Shown here one piece after another: positions 7,117-15,556 of a stretch of DNA of 43,819 bases; position 1 is the first letter of the stretch, and each line of letters begins with the position of its first letter. The stretch covers positions 1 through 43,819 of the forward strand of contig JAFQBN010000022.1 in NCBI GenBank assembly GCA_017416685.1, written 5' to 3'. This DNA comes from Oscillospiraceae bacterium. Its GTDB lineage: Bacteria > Bacillota > Clostridia > Oscillospirales > Oscillospiraceae. The notes beneath the pieces are model-generated. The model ran no database searches and was not told where the DNA came from. It was given only the letters and a program-made list of their open reading frames with translations. The position numbers and the translations under genes were made by a program.

Positions 7117-8607
7117 ATGTACGTGTTTAAGCGCGGATTTGACAATGACAGATACCTGCAGCTGCAGTCGGAGCATATCCGCCAGCGCATCGACCAGTTC
7201 GGCGGCAAGCTGTATCTGGAATTCGGCGGCAAGCTGTTTGACGATTTTCACGCCTCCCGTGTCCTGCCCGGCTTCCAGCCCGACAGCAAGGTCAAAATGC
7301 TGGTCCAGCTGGCTGATCAGGCGGAGATCGTCATCGCCATCAACGCCGCCGACATCGAGAAAAACAAGGTCCGCGGCGACCTGGGCATCACCTACGATCT
7401 GGAGATCCTTCGTCTGATCGACGCCTTCCGCGACATCGGTCTGTACGTGGGCAGTGTGGTGCTGACCCGCTGGGCCGATCAGGCCGCCGCCGTGGCCTTC
7501 GAGTCCCGGCTGAACGCTCTGGGCGTAAAAACCTACCGCCACTACCCCATCCCCGGCTACCCCAACGACGTACAGCGCATCGTCTGTGACGAGGGTTTTG
7601 GCCGCAACGAATATATTCAGACCTCCCGGCCTCTGGTCATCGTGACCGCCCCCGGCCCCGGCAGCGGCAAGATGGCCACCTGCCTGTCTCAGCTCTACCA
7701 CGACCATAAGCGGGGTATTCAGGCCGGTTATGCCAAGTTTGAAACGTTCCCCATCTGGAACCTGCCCCTGAAGCACCCTGTCAATCTGGCCTACGAGGCG
7801 GCCACTGCCGACCTCAACGACGTGAATATGATCGATCCCTTCCATCTGGAAGCCTACGGTCAGACCACCGTCAACTACAACCGCGACGTGGAAATTTTCC
7901 CTGTCCTGTCCGCCACCTTCCGCGAGATCATGGGTTCCTGCCCCTACAAGTCCCCCACGGACATGGGCGTGAACATGGCAGGCAACTGCATCGTGGATGA
8001 CGAGGCGTGCCGTGAGGCCTCCCGGCAGGAGATCATCCGCCGGTTCTATCAGGCCACCTGCTGCAGCCGCAAGGGTCAGGACTGCTCTGTGGAGTTGGAA
8101 AAGCTGCACACCCTGATGAGCCAGATGGACCTGAAGCCCACCGACCGGGCCTGTGTTACCCCCGCACTGGAGGCCGCCGACGAAGCCGGCGAGCCGGCCA
8201 TGTGCATCGAGCTTCCCAACGGCGAGATGGTCATCGGCAACACCTCCGAGCTGATGGGCTGCTCCGCTGCCGCTCTGCTCAACTGCCTGAAGCAGCTGGC
8301 CGGCATCGACCACGACGTGCATCTGATCAGCCAGTCGGCCATTGAGCCCATTCAGAAACTGAAGGTGCGCCACCTCGGCTCTGCCAACCCCCGCCTGCAC
8401 AGTGACGAGGTGCTCATCGCCCTTGCCACCTCCGCCAACACCGACCCCCTGGCCCAGCAGGCGCTGGATTGTCTGGGTCAGCTGAAGAACTGTCAGGCCC
8501 ACTGCTCGGTCATTCTGTCCAACGCCGACAGCAGCACGTATAAAAAACTGGGTCTGCTGCTGACCACCGAACCTCAGTATCAAACCAACAAATTGTATCA
8601 TCGCTGA
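7117..8607 (+). CDS. DUF1846 family protein
   Basis: The 496-residue protein matches the length and sequence of the DUF1846 family, widespread in Firmicutes and structurally characterised but without a settled function. Recognisable parts are the opening GFDNDRYLQLQSEHIRQRI, a glycine-rich GPGSGKMATCLSQLYHD segment (about 177-195) that resembles a nucleotide-binding loop, and the conserved PTDMGVNMAGNCIVDDEAC and GNTSELMGCSAAALLN stretches. The ATG at 7117 starts in register with family members; earlier in-frame sequence overlaps the previous gene and the promoter. It is transcribed from its own promoter; ylmH follows 53 bases later and may be co-transcribed. Confidence 0.88.
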   Translation: MYVFKRGFDNDRYLQLQSEHIRQRIDQFGGKLYLEFGGKLFDDFHASRVLPGFQPDSKVKMLVQLADQAEIVIAINAADIEKNKVRGDLGITYDLEILRLIDAFRDIGLYVGSVVLTRWADQAAAVAFESRLNALGVKTYRHYPIPGYPNDVQRIVCDEGFGRNEYIQTSRPLVIVTAPGPGSGKMATCLSQLYHDHKRGIQAGYAKFETFPIWNLPLKHPVNLAYEAATADLNDVNMIDPFHLEAYGQTTVNYNRDVEIFPVLSATFREIMGSCPYKSPTDMGVNMAGNCIVDDEACREASRQEIIRRFYQATCCSRKGQDCSVELEKLHTLMSQMDLKPTDRACVTPALEAADEAGEPAMCIELPNGEMVIGNTSELMGCSAAALLNCLKQLAGIDHDVHLISQSAIEPIQKLKVRHLGSANPRLHSDEVLIALATSANTDPLAQQALDCLGQLKNCQAHCSVILSNADSSTYKKLGLLLTTEPQYQTNKLYHR

Positions 8608-8615
8608 TTTCGCCT

Positions 8616-8639
8616 GCCCGCTCCCTCCGGTGAGCGGGC
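8616..8639 (+). other. hairpin between DUF1846 gene and ylmH
   Basis: An 8-bp perfect stem (gcccgctc / gagcgggc) with an 8-base loop just before the ylmH ribosome site. It lacks a following T tract, so it is not a classical terminator. It may protect the mRNA end or influence ylmH translation. Confidence 0.35.
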
Positions 8640-8660
8640 GGCTTCATTGAGGAGAACACC

Positions 8661-9458
8661 GTGACCAAAACGGAACTTTTGAACAAATGCGCCCGGGATA
8701 CCGATACCCGGGTGCTGCTGGCCCGGGCATTGGACAAGCTTGATTTGGCGCAGAACCGCTCCGTCCCGGCACACACACAATTTCTCTCCCCCGCCGAACA
8801 GGCGGCGGTGACCGACCTGCTGAACGCCGCAGGCCACCCCCGCCACTTCTTTTTCGGCGGGTTTGAGGGTGCCGAGCGGCAGATCTGCGTTTTTCTCCCC
8901 GACTGGCAGGAGCAGGAGGACTGGCTGGCCGACCCCGACGGCCCCGTGTCCGTTCTGCGGGCCACCTTTCCCAAGGATGCCGACCTCAGCCACCGGGACA
9001 TATTGGGGTCCATCATGGGCCTTGGCATCACCCGGGAAAAAATCGGGGATATTTTAGTTGACACCACGGGCTGCCACGTCCTTGTGATGTCCGATGCGCT
9101 GGACATCCTGCTGTCCCAGTGGGACAGCGCCGGCCGCTGGCGGCTGAAGCTGCAGCGGTGCGCCCTCAGCGACATTGCCGTTGCTCCTCCTCAGGTGCGC
9201 ATCATCCGGGACACGGTGTCCACTCTGCGGCTGGATGCGGTGGTGGCCTGCGGCTTTTCCACCTCCCGGGGCAAGGCGGCAGACCTTATCTGCGCCGGGC
9301 GGGTCATGGTCAACCACCGGGAATGTCTCAAGGCGGACAAGTCTGTGGCCCAGGGGGACGTGCTGACCTGCCGGGGCCTTGGCAAGTGCGTGCTGACCGA
9401 AGTGGGCGGTCTGTCCCGCAAGGGGCGCATCACCCTGACCATCGAGCGTTATATTTGA
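8661..9458 (+). CDS. ylmH: YlmH-like RNA-binding protein (S4 domain)
   Basis: The 265-residue protein has the YlmH layout: an N-terminal region, a central domain with REKIGDILV...CHVLV (about 115-140), and a C-terminal S4 RNA-binding domain (about 180-255) with LDAVVACGFSTSRGKAADLI and GRVMVNHRE. YlmH in Bacillus sits by the division genes and has been linked to ribosome rescue; the S4 fold binds rRNA or tRNA. Here it is away from the dcw cluster. The GTG at 8661 follows GAGGAGA. It probably shares a transcript with the preceding DUF1846 gene and the following DUF896 gene. Confidence 0.9.
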   Translation: MTKTELLNKCARDTDTRVLLARALDKLDLAQNRSVPAHTQFLSPAEQAAVTDLLNAAGHPRHFFFGGFEGAERQICVFLPDWQEQEDWLADPDGPVSVLRATFPKDADLSHRDILGSIMGLGITREKIGDILVDTTGCHVLVMSDALDILLSQWDSAGRWRLKLQRCALSDIAVAPPQVRIIRDTVSTLRLDAVVACGFSTSRGKAADLICAGRVMVNHRECLKADKSVAQGDVLTCRGLGKCVLTEVGGLSRKGRITLTIERYI

Positions 9459-9460
9459 TT

Positions 9461-9486
9461 GTAGGGGGCAGCGTCCCGACGCCCCG
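9461..9486 (+). repeat. short dispersed GC-rich repeat
   Basis: The sequence gtagggggcagcgtcccgac followed by gccccg has a near-identical copy in opposite orientation at 42737-42763 (one substitution, plus two bases missing from this copy). Both copies sit in short intergenic gaps just upstream of a ribosome site. Confidence 0.6.
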
Positions 9487-9509
9487 TCCCCATAAAAGGA
9501 GTTTTATTT

Positions 9510-9719
9510 ATGACCCAAGAAAAAATCGACCGCATCAACGCCCTGGCCCGCAAGGCAAAGACCGAGGGCCTGACGGCGGAGGAGACCGCCGAGCGGGATG
9601 CGCTGCGCCGGGAGTATATCGAGTCTGTCACCGGCAATCTCAAGGCCCAGCTGGACAACACCGTCATTCAGCACCCCAATGGCCGCCGTACCCCGCTGAA
9701 GAAAAAAACACTGTCTTGA
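9510..9719 (+). CDS. DUF896 (YnzC-like) small protein
   Basis: The 69-residue protein begins MTQEKIDRINALARKAKTEG and continues with LTAEETAERDALRREYIESV, the hallmark of the DUF896/UPF0291 family, a three-helix protein of low-GC Gram-positives (YnzC in Bacillus lies in the SOS-related yneA operon). Its molecular role is not established. The ATG follows AAAAGGAG at good spacing. The basic tail (RRTPLKKKTLS) is normal for the family. It sits between ylmH and xpt, and xpt has its own promoter. Confidence 0.93.
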   Translation: MTQEKIDRINALARKAKTEGLTAEETAERDALRREYIESVTGNLKAQLDNTVIQHPNGRRTPLKKKTLS

Positions 9720-9746
9720 TTTTTCCTACAAATTTTCCAAAATCCG

Positions 9747-9775
9747 TTGCAGTTCGGCAAAATTTGGAGTAAAAT
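9747..9775 (+). promoter_or_regulatory. xpt promoter
   Basis: TTGCAG (9747-9752), 17-base spacer, TAAAAT (9770-9775). The transcript would start about 28 bases before the ATG at 9810, leaving no room for the purine riboswitch that often controls this gene. Confidence 0.65.
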
Positions 9776-9809
9776 GAAGCTGTATTTTTTGTGGGAATGA
9801 GGCGAGTGT

Positions 9810-10385
9810 ATGCAGCTGCTGAAAGACCGCATCCGCAGGGACGGCAAGATCCGCGGCACCGAAGTGCTGAAAGTCGACAGTTTTCTGAATCACCAGATGG
9901 ACGTGGTGCTGTTCGATGCCATCGGCGCGGAGTTCAAGCGCCGCTTTTCCGACTGTGAGGTTAACAAGATCCTGACCATCGAGGCTTCCGGCATCGGCAT
10001 CGCCTGTCTGGCCGCCCGGCACTTCAACTGCCCCGTGGTCTTTGCCAAGAAGTCCCAGTCCAGCAACATCTCCGACGAGGTGTTCTGCGCCAAGGTGGAA
10101 TCCTTCACTCACGGCAAGGTCTACAACGTCATCGTCTCCAAAGAGTACCTCCGCCCCGGTGACAAGGTCCTGCTCATCGACGATTTCCTCGCCAACGGCG
10201 AAGCGCTGCGCGGCCTTGCCTCCATCGTGTCCCAGTCCGGGGCCGAACTGGTAGGTGCCGGCATCGTCATTGAAAAGGCTTTCCAGCCCGGCGGCGATAA
10301 CCTGCGCGCATCCGGTATGCGGGTGGAGTCCCTTGCCCGGGTGGCTTCCATGAGCGAGACCGACGGCATCACCTTTGTTGACTGA
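9810..10385 (+). CDS. xpt: xanthine phosphoribosyltransferase
   Basis: This enzyme converts xanthine (and, less well, guanine) and PRPP to XMP in purine salvage. The 191-residue protein matches the Xpt family throughout: opening MQLLKDRIRRDGKIRG, substrate region KILTIEASGIGIA, and PRPP-binding motif KVLLIDDFLANGEALRG (about 124-140). It lies immediately ahead of a nucleoside ABC importer, so uptake and salvage genes are adjacent. It has its own promoter and a terminator-like hairpin at its end. Confidence 0.95.
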   Translation: MQLLKDRIRRDGKIRGTEVLKVDSFLNHQMDVVLFDAIGAEFKRRFSDCEVNKILTIEASGIGIACLAARHFNCPVVFAKKSQSSNISDEVFCAKVESFTHGKVYNVIVSKEYLRPGDKVLLIDDFLANGEALRGLASIVSQSGAELVGAGIVIEKAFQPGGDNLRASGMRVESLARVASMSETDGITFVD

Positions 10386-10387
10386 TT

Positions 10388-10410
10388 AAAATCGGCCATG
10401 CGCCGTTTTT
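10388..10410 (+). terminator. terminator after xpt
   Basis: Short stem (aaaa-cggc paired with gccg-tttt, one T-T mismatch, 5-base loop) running into TTTTT just past the xpt stop. Confidence 0.6.
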
Positions 10411-10448
10411 AATAAAACAAACCTACTTATTTAGGGAGGAAAAACACA

Positions 10449-11648
10449 ATGAAGAAGTTTCTCGCGCTGGTCATGGCTCTGGCTATGACCCTGTCCCTGG
10501 CCGCCTGCGGCGGCGACGTTTCCGGCGAGCAGACCGCCGGTGCTGACCTGAAGGTCGGCGCTATCTACATCAACAGCAAGAACGACACCGCCGGCTACAC
10601 CTTTGCCCATCACAGCGGCATCGTGGGCGGCATGAAGGACCTGGGCCTGGATCCCGAGACCCAGCTGTTCATCGTGGACGAGGTCCCCGAGGACAAGCAG
10701 CAGGTTCTGGCCGCTGTTGACACCCTGGTGGGTCAGGATGTTGACATCATCTTCGGCATCTCCTTCGGCTACATCGACGCCATGTCCGAGGCTGCCGAGA
10801 CCTATCCCGAGGTCATCTTCTCTCACGGCACCGGCTACCTGAGCAACGAGACCAACTTCAACAACTACTTCGGCCGCGCCTATCAGGCCCGCTACCTGGC
10901 CGGCATCGCCGCCGGTCTGAAGAGCCTGGAGACCGGCAACAACAACGTTGGCTACGTGGCCGCTTACACCACCGCTTACGCTGAGACCGCTTCCGGCATC
11001 AACGGCTTTGCTCTGGGCGTGCAGGCTGCCAACCCCAACGCCAAGGTCTACGTCAAGAACCTGGGCGCCTGGGCCGACGAGGTCAACGAGAAGGCTTATG
11101 CCGAGGAGCTGATCAACACCTTCGGCTGCGGCGTTATCTCCCAGCACTGTGACTCCGCTCAGCCCCAGATCGCCGCTCAGAACGCCGGCGTGTTCGGCTG
11201 CGGCTACAACTCTGACATGACCGCCGACGCTCCCGCCGCTCACCTGACCGCTGCCATCTGGAACTGGAACGTCTACTACGCCACCGCCATGCAGGCTGCT
11301 ATCGACTGCGAGGGCGATGCTTCCAAGTTCGTCGAGAAGATGGGCGGCCCCGCCTACTACGGCGGCCTGAAGGAGGGCTTCGTTGACGCCTCTCCCCTGA
11401 CTGAAAACTGCGCTGCCAACACCGACAAGGCCATCGCCGCTGCCAAGAAGCTGATGGTCGACGGTGAGTGGGACGTGTTCACCGGCGTGAAGCTGTCCGT
11501 CGCTGCTGACGGCACCATCACCCAGGCTGATGCCGATCTGGTGGACAATGCCGGCAACGTCATCGTTGCTGCCGGCGGCCCCTCCGTGGAGGACGGCGTC
11601 ATCACCGGCACCATGAACTACCTGGTTGCCGGCGTCGAGGAAGTGTAA
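10449..11648 (+). CDS. BMP-family nucleoside-binding lipoprotein of an ABC importer
   Basis: The 399-residue protein has a lipoprotein signal peptide with lipobox LAAC (Cys about residue 20) and the BMP/PnrA fold seen in purine-nucleoside receptors: GAIYINSKNDTAGYT, VDIIFGISFGYIDAM, and GRAYQARYLAGIAAGLK. Its partners (ATPase and two permeases) follow, as in the Bacillus nupNOPQ and streptococcal rns systems. It should capture nucleosides at the outer face of the membrane. The ATG follows GGGAGG. A strong terminator separates it from the ATPase gene, so it is probably made in excess over the membrane parts, as is usual for binding proteins. Ligand identity is inferred from family and from xpt next door. 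Confidence 0.9.
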   Translation: MKKFLALVMALAMTLSLAACGGDVSGEQTAGADLKVGAIYINSKNDTAGYTFAHHSGIVGGMKDLGLDPETQLFIVDEVPEDKQQVLAAVDTLVGQDVDIIFGISFGYIDAMSEAAETYPEVIFSHGTGYLSNETNFNNYFGRAYQARYLAGIAAGLKSLETGNNNVGYVAAYTTAYAETASGINGFALGVQAANPNAKVYVKNLGAWADEVNEKAYAEELINTFGCGVISQHCDSAQPQIAAQNAGVFGCGYNSDMTADAPAAHLTAAIWNWNVYYATAMQAAIDCEGDASKFVEKMGGPAYYGGLKEGFVDASPLTENCAANTDKAIAAAKKLMVDGEWDVFTGVKLSVAADGTITQADADLVDNAGNVIVAAGGPSVEDGVITGTMNYLVAGVEEV

Positions 11649-11683
11649 TTCTCCCTCTTCCCAATAAGACCCGATAAGCACTA

Positions 11684-11720
11684 CCGGGCCGGCCGGAACC
11701 TCCGGCCGGCCCGGTTTTTT
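11684..11720 (+). terminator. intraoperon intrinsic terminator
   Basis: A perfect 14-bp GC stem (ccgggccggccgga arms) with a 3-base loop and TTTTTT. It lies between the binding-protein gene and the ATPase gene and should attenuate the downstream transporter genes. Confidence 0.9.
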
Positions 11721-11721
11721 C

Positions 11722-11790
11722 GATAAGAGATAAAAGATAAGGGATATGCTGTGTGTATCTTTTATCTTTTATCTCATATCTCATATCTGG
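11722..11790 (+). repeat. heptamer tandem repeats forming an inverted array
   Basis: Four 7-base units of type gataNNN (11722-11749: gataaga, gataaaa, gataagg, gatatgc) are followed, after gtgtg-rich bases, by five units of type tatctNN (11756-11790: tatcttt twice, tatctca twice, tatctgg). The two sets are complementary, so the array can fold into a long AT-rich hairpin ending just before the ATPase gene's ribosome site. No coding role. Confidence 0.75.
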
Positions 11791-11806
11791 AAAGGGATGT
11801 GATTTT

Positions 11807-13408
11807 ATGCCGGAACAGTACGCCATTGAGATGCGGGGCATCACCAAAACCTTTGGCAGCGTCGTGGCAAACAACAACATCAACCTAAACCTGCGTCAGG
11901 GCGAAATTCTGGCCCTGCTGGGCGAAAACGGCTCTGGCAAGACCACGCTGATGAACATGCTCTCGGGCATCTACGCCCCGGACGCCGGCGAGATCCTGAT
12001 CGACGGACAGCCGGTCACCATCACCTCGCCGGAGGACTCCAAGCGGCTGGGCGTCGGCATGGTCCATCAGCACTTCAAGCTGGTGGACGTGTTCTCCGCC
12101 GCCGACAACATCTGGATGGGCCGGGAAAAGTCCGGCTTCGCCCTGAAGGGTCAGCGGTACGGCGAGATCGAAGAGATGGCCAAAAAATTCGGCTTTGACA
12201 TCGACCCCCGGAAAAAGGTGTGCAACATGGCTGTCAGCGAGAAGCAGACGCTGGAGATCATCAAGGTACTGTACTACGGCGCCAAGGTCATCATTCTGGA
12301 CGAGCCTACTGCCGTACTCACCGTACAGGAGATCGAAAAGCTCTTTAACGTCCTGCGCCGCATGAAGCAAGAGGGTCACTCCATTATCATCATCACCCAC
12401 AAGCTCAACGAGGTGATGGAGATTTCTGACCGGGTAGCCATCCTGCGCAAGGGCGAGTATATCACCACCGTCAACACCGCCGAAACCAATGAGCAGGAAC
12501 TGACCGAGTGGATGGTGGGCCGCAAGATCGACCTGAACATTGCCCGGCCCGAGGTGGAGACCACCCGTCCCCTGCTGGAGATCCGCGACCTGACCATCAA
12601 AAACGACGAAGGCGCCGTGGCCATCGACAAGGTGAGCTTCTACATCCGCGGCGGAGAGATTTTGGGCGTTGCCGGCATCGCTGGTTGCGGCCAAAAGGAG
12701 CTGTGCGAAGCCATTGCCGGCCTGCGCCCGGTCCAGTCGGGCCTGATGATCCATAAGGGCGACAACATCGTTGGCCTGCCCCCCAAAGCCATCCTGGAAA
12801 AGGGCATCTCCATGTCCTTCATCCCGGAGGACCGCCTTGGCATGGGCCTTGCTCCCTCCCTGTCCATCACGGACAACATGATCCTGAAAAATTACGCCGA
12901 CGCCCCCGGCCCCTTCGTGGACCGCAAGTCCGGCCGGGCCGATGCCCAGCGGGTCATTGAGGAGCTGGAGGTCGTCACTCCCTCCACCGAGACTCCCGTG
13001 CGCCGTCTGTCCGGCGGCAATGTGCAGAAGGTCCTGCTGGGCCGCGAGATCAAGGCCGGCCCCAACGTCATCGTCACCGCCTATCCCGTCCGCGGTCTGG
13101 ACATCAACTCCTCCTACGCCATCTACGACATCCTCAACAAGCAGAAGCGGGACGGCGTTGGCATCCTGTTCGTGGGCGAGGATCTGGACGTGATGCTGGC
13201 CCTGTGCGACAAGATCATGGTGCTGTGCCACGGCAGAGTCATGGGCGTGGTCCACGCCCACAAGACCAGCAAGGAAGAGCTGGGCCTGATGATGACCGGT
13301 GCGCTGGACCTGACCGACAAGTACGAGGACAAGCCCGCCGGCATCGCCCGGGACACCAACATCACCGAAGAACACCTGAACGCCGCGAACAAGGAGGGGG
13401 AGAACTGA
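11807..13408 (+). CDS. nucleoside ABC importer ATP-binding protein (double domain)
   Basis: The ATG at 11807 follows GGAAAGGGATG; in-frame sequence before it is repeat-derived and not protein-like. The 533-residue product has two fused ABC domains as in sugar/nucleoside CUT2 and RnsB/NupO ATPases. Domain 1 (about 5-240) has Walker A LLGENGSGKTT and Walker B VIILDEPTAVLT, with a non-canonical signature region (NMAVSEKQTLEI). Domain 2 (about 255-500) has a degenerate Walker A (GVAGIAGCGQKEL) and a canonical signature LSGGNVQK, with TAYPVRGLD at the Walker B side. Such asymmetry is normal for the family. It energises uptake through the two permeases that follow. Confidence 0.93.
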   Translation: MPEQYAIEMRGITKTFGSVVANNNINLNLRQGEILALLGENGSGKTTLMNMLSGIYAPDAGEILIDGQPVTITSPEDSKRLGVGMVHQHFKLVDVFSAADNIWMGREKSGFALKGQRYGEIEEMAKKFGFDIDPRKKVCNMAVSEKQTLEIIKVLYYGAKVIILDEPTAVLTVQEIEKLFNVLRRMKQEGHSIIIITHKLNEVMEISDRVAILRKGEYITTVNTAETNEQELTEWMVGRKIDLNIARPEVETTRPLLEIRDLTIKNDEGAVAIDKVSFYIRGGEILGVAGIAGCGQKELCEAIAGLRPVQSGLMIHKGDNIVGLPPKAILEKGISMSFIPEDRLGMGLAPSLSITDNMILKNYADAPGPFVDRKSGRADAQRVIEELEVVTPSTETPVRRLSGGNVQKVLLGREIKAGPNVIVTAYPVRGLDINSSYAIYDILNKQKRDGVGILFVGEDLDVMLALCDKIMVLCHGRVMGVVHAHKTSKEELGLMMTGALDLTDKYEDKPAGIARDTNITEEHLNAANKEGEN

Positions 13409-13409
13409 C

Positions 13410-14513
13410 ATGGGCTTTCACATCGTAAAACGCGACACCTGCCCCCTGTGGAAAAAGGCTTGCTTTTATGTGGCGGCGGTCCTTGCCGCCCTTGTGGTAG
13501 GCGGCATCCTGCTGTTTGCCATGGGCGTCAATCCCTTCGCCTACTACAGCCGCATGTTCACCATGGGCATGGTGGGCAACAAGATCGCCTACAAGGCCTT
13601 TGAGAACTACCTGAAGGTCTTTGTCCCCCTGGCTCTGACCTCCGTGGCCCTTTCGCTGGCCTTCAAGATGCGCTTTTGGAACATCGGCGGCGAGGGTCAG
13701 TTCATCCTCGGTTCCGTCGCCGCGGCCGCCGTGGCTCTGAAGCTGGGACCCTCCCTGCCCAGTGCAGTTACCCTGGTCCTCATGTGTCTGGCCGCCATGC
13801 TGGCCGCCGGTCTGTACGGCGTGTTCGTCGCCGCACTGAAGGTCCGCTTCGGCACCAACGAAACCCTGCTGACCCTGATGCTCAACTACGTGGCCCTGTA
13901 TCTGCTCATCTTTTTGGGTGAGACCAAGGCCGACTGGAACTTCTTCCTGCAGGAGAAATCCGCCCGACCCGTGTTCGAGGACTTCTCCGCTTTGGCCAGC
14001 TTCCCCCGCATCATGCTGGGCAAGTTTGGTCTGAACATCTGCGTGATTTTGACCTTCCTCATCGGCGCACTGGTTTTCGTTTACCTCAAGTACACCAAGC
14101 ACGGCTATGAGATCAGCGTGGTGGGCGACAGCGCCGGCACCGCCCACTATGCGGGCATGAAGGTCAACGCCATCGTCCTGCGCACCGTGTTCCTGTCCGC
14201 CTGCCTCATCGGCCTTGCCGCCGCCTTTAAAGTCGGCACTGCCGGCGTGCTGTCCACCGCCATCACCGAGGACGTGGGCTGGACCGGCATCATCGTGGCC
14301 TGGCTCAGCCAGCTGAACACCGCCGTCATCTTCGTGGTCTCTGCTCTGATCTCCGTGCTTCACTTCGGCTCTGTGCAGGCCGCCTCCACCTTCAAGCAGG
14401 TGGATTCCAGCTTCGCCAATATGCTGCAGGGCGCTATTTTGTTCCTTGTCCTCACCGCGGACTTCTTTATCCGCTTCCGCATCGTGCGCAACCAGAAAGG
14501 GGGCAAGCAGTAA
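13410..14513 (+). CDS. nucleoside ABC importer permease 1
   Basis: The 367-residue membrane protein belongs to the branched-chain/CUT2 permease family (NupP/RnsC type). About nine or ten hydrophobic segments are visible, and the conserved cytoplasmic/coupling stretch FKMRFWNIGGEGQFILGS (about 85-105) and the NETLLTLMLNYVA segment fit the family. It starts one base after the ATPase stop codon, with its ribosome site (AGGAGGGGG) inside the end of the ATPase gene. It pairs with the next permease to form a heterodimeric channel. Confidence 0.92.
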   Translation: MGFHIVKRDTCPLWKKACFYVAAVLAALVVGGILLFAMGVNPFAYYSRMFTMGMVGNKIAYKAFENYLKVFVPLALTSVALSLAFKMRFWNIGGEGQFILGSVAAAAVALKLGPSLPSAVTLVLMCLAAMLAAGLYGVFVAALKVRFGTNETLLTLMLNYVALYLLIFLGETKADWNFFLQEKSARPVFEDFSALASFPRIMLGKFGLNICVILTFLIGALVFVYLKYTKHGYEISVVGDSAGTAHYAGMKVNAIVLRTVFLSACLIGLAAAFKVGTAGVLSTAITEDVGWTGIIVAWLSQLNTAVIFVVSALISVLHFGSVQAASTFKQVDSSFANMLQGAILFLVLTADFFIRFRIVRNQKGGKQ

Positions 14514-15511
14514 TGGAACTGAATAAACTGGACGTTATCTCCACCTTTATTTACAACATCATTCTGTACAACATCCCCCTGCTTTACGGCACTGTGGGCG
14601 AGATCGTGGTGGAAAAATCCGGCAGTCTGAACCTGGGCGTGGAAGGCATCATGGCCGTGGGCGCTATTTTCGGCTACATTGTGGGCTGTTACACCAACAG
14701 CCTGCTGGTTGGCATCGTCACCGCCTTTGCCATGGGCGCACTGATGGGCCTGCTGTTCGCCGCCCTGACCGTCAGCCTGCAGGCTAACCAGAATATCACC
14801 GGCCTGACCCTGACCACCTTCGGCCTGGGCGTGTACTTCTTCGTAGGCAACGCCATCAAGGCCGTGCGCTGGCCCGTCATGGGCGACTACGCCAATATCA
14901 AAAACGGCTTTGCCGACCTGCACATCCCCTTCCTGTCCGATATCCCCGTCATCGGCAGAGGTCTGTTCAGCCACAATATTCTGGTCTATCTCGGCATTAT
15001 CATCGCCTTCGCCATGTGGTACTACCTGAACCGCACCACCCCCGGCCTGCGGCTGCGTGCCATTGGTGAGAACCCCGGCTCCGCCGACAGCGTGGGCATC
15101 AACATCAAGCGGTACAAGTACCTGCACATCTGTCTGGGCTGCGGCATCATGGGCATCGGCGGCTACTATATGGGCCTGAATATGTCCGGCTCCTTCAACA
15201 GCGCCTGCTGGATCAACGGCTACGGCTGGATCGCTGTGGCACTGGTCATCTTCGCCAACTGGAACCCTGCCGCCGCCATTCTGGGTACCTTCGTGTTCGG
15301 CTTCTTCAATACCCTGCGCGTGTCCGGCTCCAGTCTGGCCATCGCGTTCCCCGAGGTTCTGGGTTGGCTGGCCAAAGTCCCCACCCAGCTGTATCAGGCA
15401 CTGCCCTTCATCATTACCGCGCTGGTGCTGTTCTTTTCCTCCATCAGCAAACGAAAAGGCTCCGGCCTGCCCGCGGCACTGGGTCTGAACTACTTCCGCG
15501 AGGAGCGGTAA
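14513..15511 (+). CDS. nucleoside ABC importer permease 2
   Basis: The 332-residue membrane protein (NupQ/RnsD type) has the paralogous permease signature VEKSGSLNLGVEGIMAVGA (about 40-58) and a run of eight to ten hydrophobic helices. Its ATG overlaps the previous stop codon (TAATG), so translation is coupled. It completes the four-gene transporter and is followed by a terminator. Confidence 0.92.
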   Translation: MELNKLDVISTFIYNIILYNIPLLYGTVGEIVVEKSGSLNLGVEGIMAVGAIFGYIVGCYTNSLLVGIVTAFAMGALMGLLFAALTVSLQANQNITGLTLTTFGLGVYFFVGNAIKAVRWPVMGDYANIKNGFADLHIPFLSDIPVIGRGLFSHNILVYLGIIIAFAMWYYLNRTTPGLRLRAIGENPGSADSVGINIKRYKYLHICLGCGIMGIGGYYMGLNMSGSFNSACWINGYGWIAVALVIFANWNPAAAILGTFVFGFFNTLRVSGSSLAIAFPEVLGWLAKVPTQLYQALPFIITALVLFFSSISKRKGSGLPAALGLNYFREER

Positions 15512-15525
15512 TTTCACCTAACAGA

Positions 15526-15555
15526 AACGGAGCGTCCCGTTGGGACGCTCCGTTT
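15526..15555. terminator. bidirectional terminator between converging genes
   Basis: A 13-bp stem (aacggagcgtccc arms) ends in TTTTTTA on the plus strand and in TTT on the minus strand. It serves the importer operon and the convergent Ca2+-ATPase gene whose stop is at 15557. Confidence 0.85.
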
Positions 15556-15556
15556 T

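Noticed and set aside
9720-9809. Purine riboswitch before xpt
   Set aside because: The promoter leaves too short a leader and no conserved aptamer core is visible.
11722-11790. Possible CRISPR-like array
   Set aside because: The units are 7 bases long without spacers, occur in two complementary blocks, and no cas genes are near.
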